In this document: positions 62,985 through 64,000 of the stretch, piece after piece
How positions within the stretch are numbered: the stretch's first letter is position 1
How the letters are laid out: each line of letters starts with the position of its first letter
Source of the DNA: Thermococcus aggregans
Lineage (GTDB): Archaea; Methanobacteriota_B; Thermococci; Thermococcales; Thermococcaceae
Assembly: GCF_024022995.1 (NCBI RefSeq)
Contig: NZ_CP099582.1
Location: forward strand, 1,389,054-1,453,053
Direction of reading: 5' to 3'
Length of the DNA: 64,000 nucleotides
The notes under the pieces: model-generated
Database searches by the model: none
Seen by the model: only the letters and a program-made list of their open reading frames with translations
What the model was told of the DNA's origin: nothing
Made by a program: the position numbers and the translations under genes

Positions 62985-64000
62985 ATGCACCATACGGTGC
63001 TTCTCCTAGGCCAGGTGCTCAGTCTTTCAGCAAAGATAGTGGGGGCTTTAGTCCTCGCTCACGTTTACTTGAAGCATAACAGAAAGCCCGCCCTTTATTG
63101 GTCTTTTTCCTGGGCTGCCGCCGCTTCTTCAATATTTGCCGACATAAGTAAGAGCGTATATTTACTCTCGCTGTCAGAAGCCTTCTGGGCGATGTTCCTC
63201 TTCTATGGTACGCTCGTCCTTCTGGAGGAGAATGGAATTGCAATTGGAAAACTGCAAGTGCTGTCAGTAGTTCCTATTGTAATAAGCTTGTATGGAACTC
63301 TAATAGGTATCTTAGGATATTCTTCTGACTGGTTTACACTTCTCGGTCTGCCCTACGCTGTTTCAGCCCTTTTCATTATTGCCTCTGGATTTATGGTATT
63401 ATCCCTCAGGGAGTTTTACAACAACAGGGCTCTTTATCTAGGGAGCATTCTCATAATTTCCGGGCTTCATGAGCTCGACTTTCCAGTTTTAAGGCTTGTA
63501 GAATGGTTTTCTCCAATAGGGTTTACCCTCGGCTCAGTATTCAGCGTCCTCTCTGTTTACTTTATGATAAAATTTGTCTTTGCGGAAGAGTTCATAAGGG
63601 TCGAAAAGCCCCCCATAAAAATAGACCTCAAGCCAGGAGTTATGATAGTCAAACCACAAGAGTACGTTAAAATAAAAGAGAAGCTCAAAAAAGTGCCGGT
63701 GCTGGCGTTTATTAGAGATCTACACGTTCCTAAGGCTTGGAATGCGTTCTTCATAACAACCACGGAAAAAAGAAAATCCATATTCCCAACAGATCTTGCA
63801 AAAATTCTTGATATAGCAATCAGATACCTGCATGAGGCTAATGAAAAGGGGTTTGAAGGAATAATTGTTATAGACTGTCCTGAATATTTAAAAATGTACA
63901 ATAATTTTGAGACCCTCGTAAAATTCCTTGCCTCCCTAAAAGATTTCACGGTTTTATATAACGGAGTTCTAATTCTGGTAATTGAGGAGGAGGCATGGGG
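62985..64000 (+). CDS. Membrane protein with DUF835 domain, 3' end outside the window
   Basis: 338 codons are visible with no stop before the window edge. The start is the ATG at 62985, or the GTG at 62976 if leaderless (TATA GTTATATAG near 62945). The first 210 residues hold about seven helices. After IKFVFAEEFIRVEKPPIKID comes a soluble part typical of DUF835 (MIVKPQEYVKIKEKLKKVPV, LAFIRDLHVPKAWNAFFITT, GIIVIDCPEYLKMYNNFETL). This domain is common in Thermococcales, often with sensor parts, and may be a signalling module. Confidence 0.75.
   Translation, partial: MHHTVLLLGQVLSLSAKIVGALVLAHVYLKHNRKPALYWSFSWAAAASSIFADISKSVYLLSLSEAFWAMFLFYGTLVLLEENGIAIGKLQVLSVVPIVISLYGTLIGILGYSSDWFTLLGLPYAVSALFIIASGFMVLSLREFYNNRALYLGSILIISGLHELDFPVLRLVEWFSPIGFTLGSVFSVLSVYFMIKFVFAEEFIRVEKPPIKIDLKPGVMIVKPQEYVKIKEKLKKVPVLAFIRDLHVPKAWNAFFITTTEKRKSIFPTDLAKILDIAIRYLHEANEKGFEGIIVIDCPEYLKMYNNFETLVKFLASLKDFTVLYNGVLILVIEEEAW

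Noticed and set aside
63019..63243. Minus-strand frame opposite the DUF835 gene
   Set aside because: It is a shadow; the plus-strand frame is open for more than 1000 bases and has clear membrane helices and DUF835 features.

Overview
The window reads as the chromosome of a hyperthermophilic archaeon of the Thermococcales, most likely a Thermococcus. The support is a set of archaeal genes (topoisomerase VI A and B, aIF1A, Rio1, a KH ribosome-assembly protein, tRNA C56 methylase, archaeal-type NMN adenylyltransferase, MptA, ADP-forming acetyl-CoA synthetase beta, hexameric-type glutamate dehydrogenase, GH57 branching enzyme), TATA boxes at typical archaeal distances, GGTG/GGAGG ribosome binding sites, and archaeal C/D guide RNAs. 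The species cannot be fixed from the sequence alone.

Layout. 1-4.6 kb: two MFS permeases, two GNAT acetyltransferases, and an ArsR-like repressor with a tandem-palindrome operator followed by a small membrane gene broken by a TGA codon. 4.6-8.1 kb: a GC-rich heterodimeric ABC exporter with one degenerate ATP site. 8.2-13.4 kb: an accessory island on the minus strand with a secreted C39/C10-like cysteine peptidase, a second exported protein and three paralogues of a small four-helix membrane protein. One paralogue is intact, one is frameshifted in an A-run, and one is split by a TnpB-only insertion sequence. 13.5-38.2 kb: mostly housekeeping genes (NTase, nadM, SAM hydrolase, trm56, lipid synthase, HAD phosphatases, ASCH proteins, pilin plus prepilin peptidase, pcm, a PAPS-reductase-like protein, tRNA-Lys, acdB, mptA), ending in the block aIF1A-rio1-KH-top6B-top6A-DUF530-DUF1699. 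38.3-49.8 kb: a P-loop/NDT-like protein, then genes connected with nitrogen and amino acids (gdhA, NSS transporter with its tiny subunit, GlnK), a GH57 enzyme, RqcH, and a radical SAM protein.

49.9-57.2 kb is a second accessory island. It begins with a VapBC pair and holds small membrane proteins around a secreted precursor with a 16-cysteine C-terminal domain that recalls halocin C8. Three paralogous six-helix membrane proteins, the decayed remains of a fourth, and two broken small membrane genes follow. This is the best candidate for an undescribed system: a possible peptide antibiotic locus with immunity or export proteins. 57.3-64 kb returns to core genes (ileS, an inosine/xanthosine triphosphatase, a DUF401 permease, and a DUF835 protein cut by the window edge).

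Small features that are easy to miss: two well-formed box C/D guide RNAs (18.44 and 21.97 kb) and a third probable one (41.14 kb, minus strand), a candidate H/ACA guide RNA (61.14 kb, minus strand), a 54-codon class III pilin gene, a 35-codon transporter subunit, and several perfect palindromes between TATA boxes and start codons.
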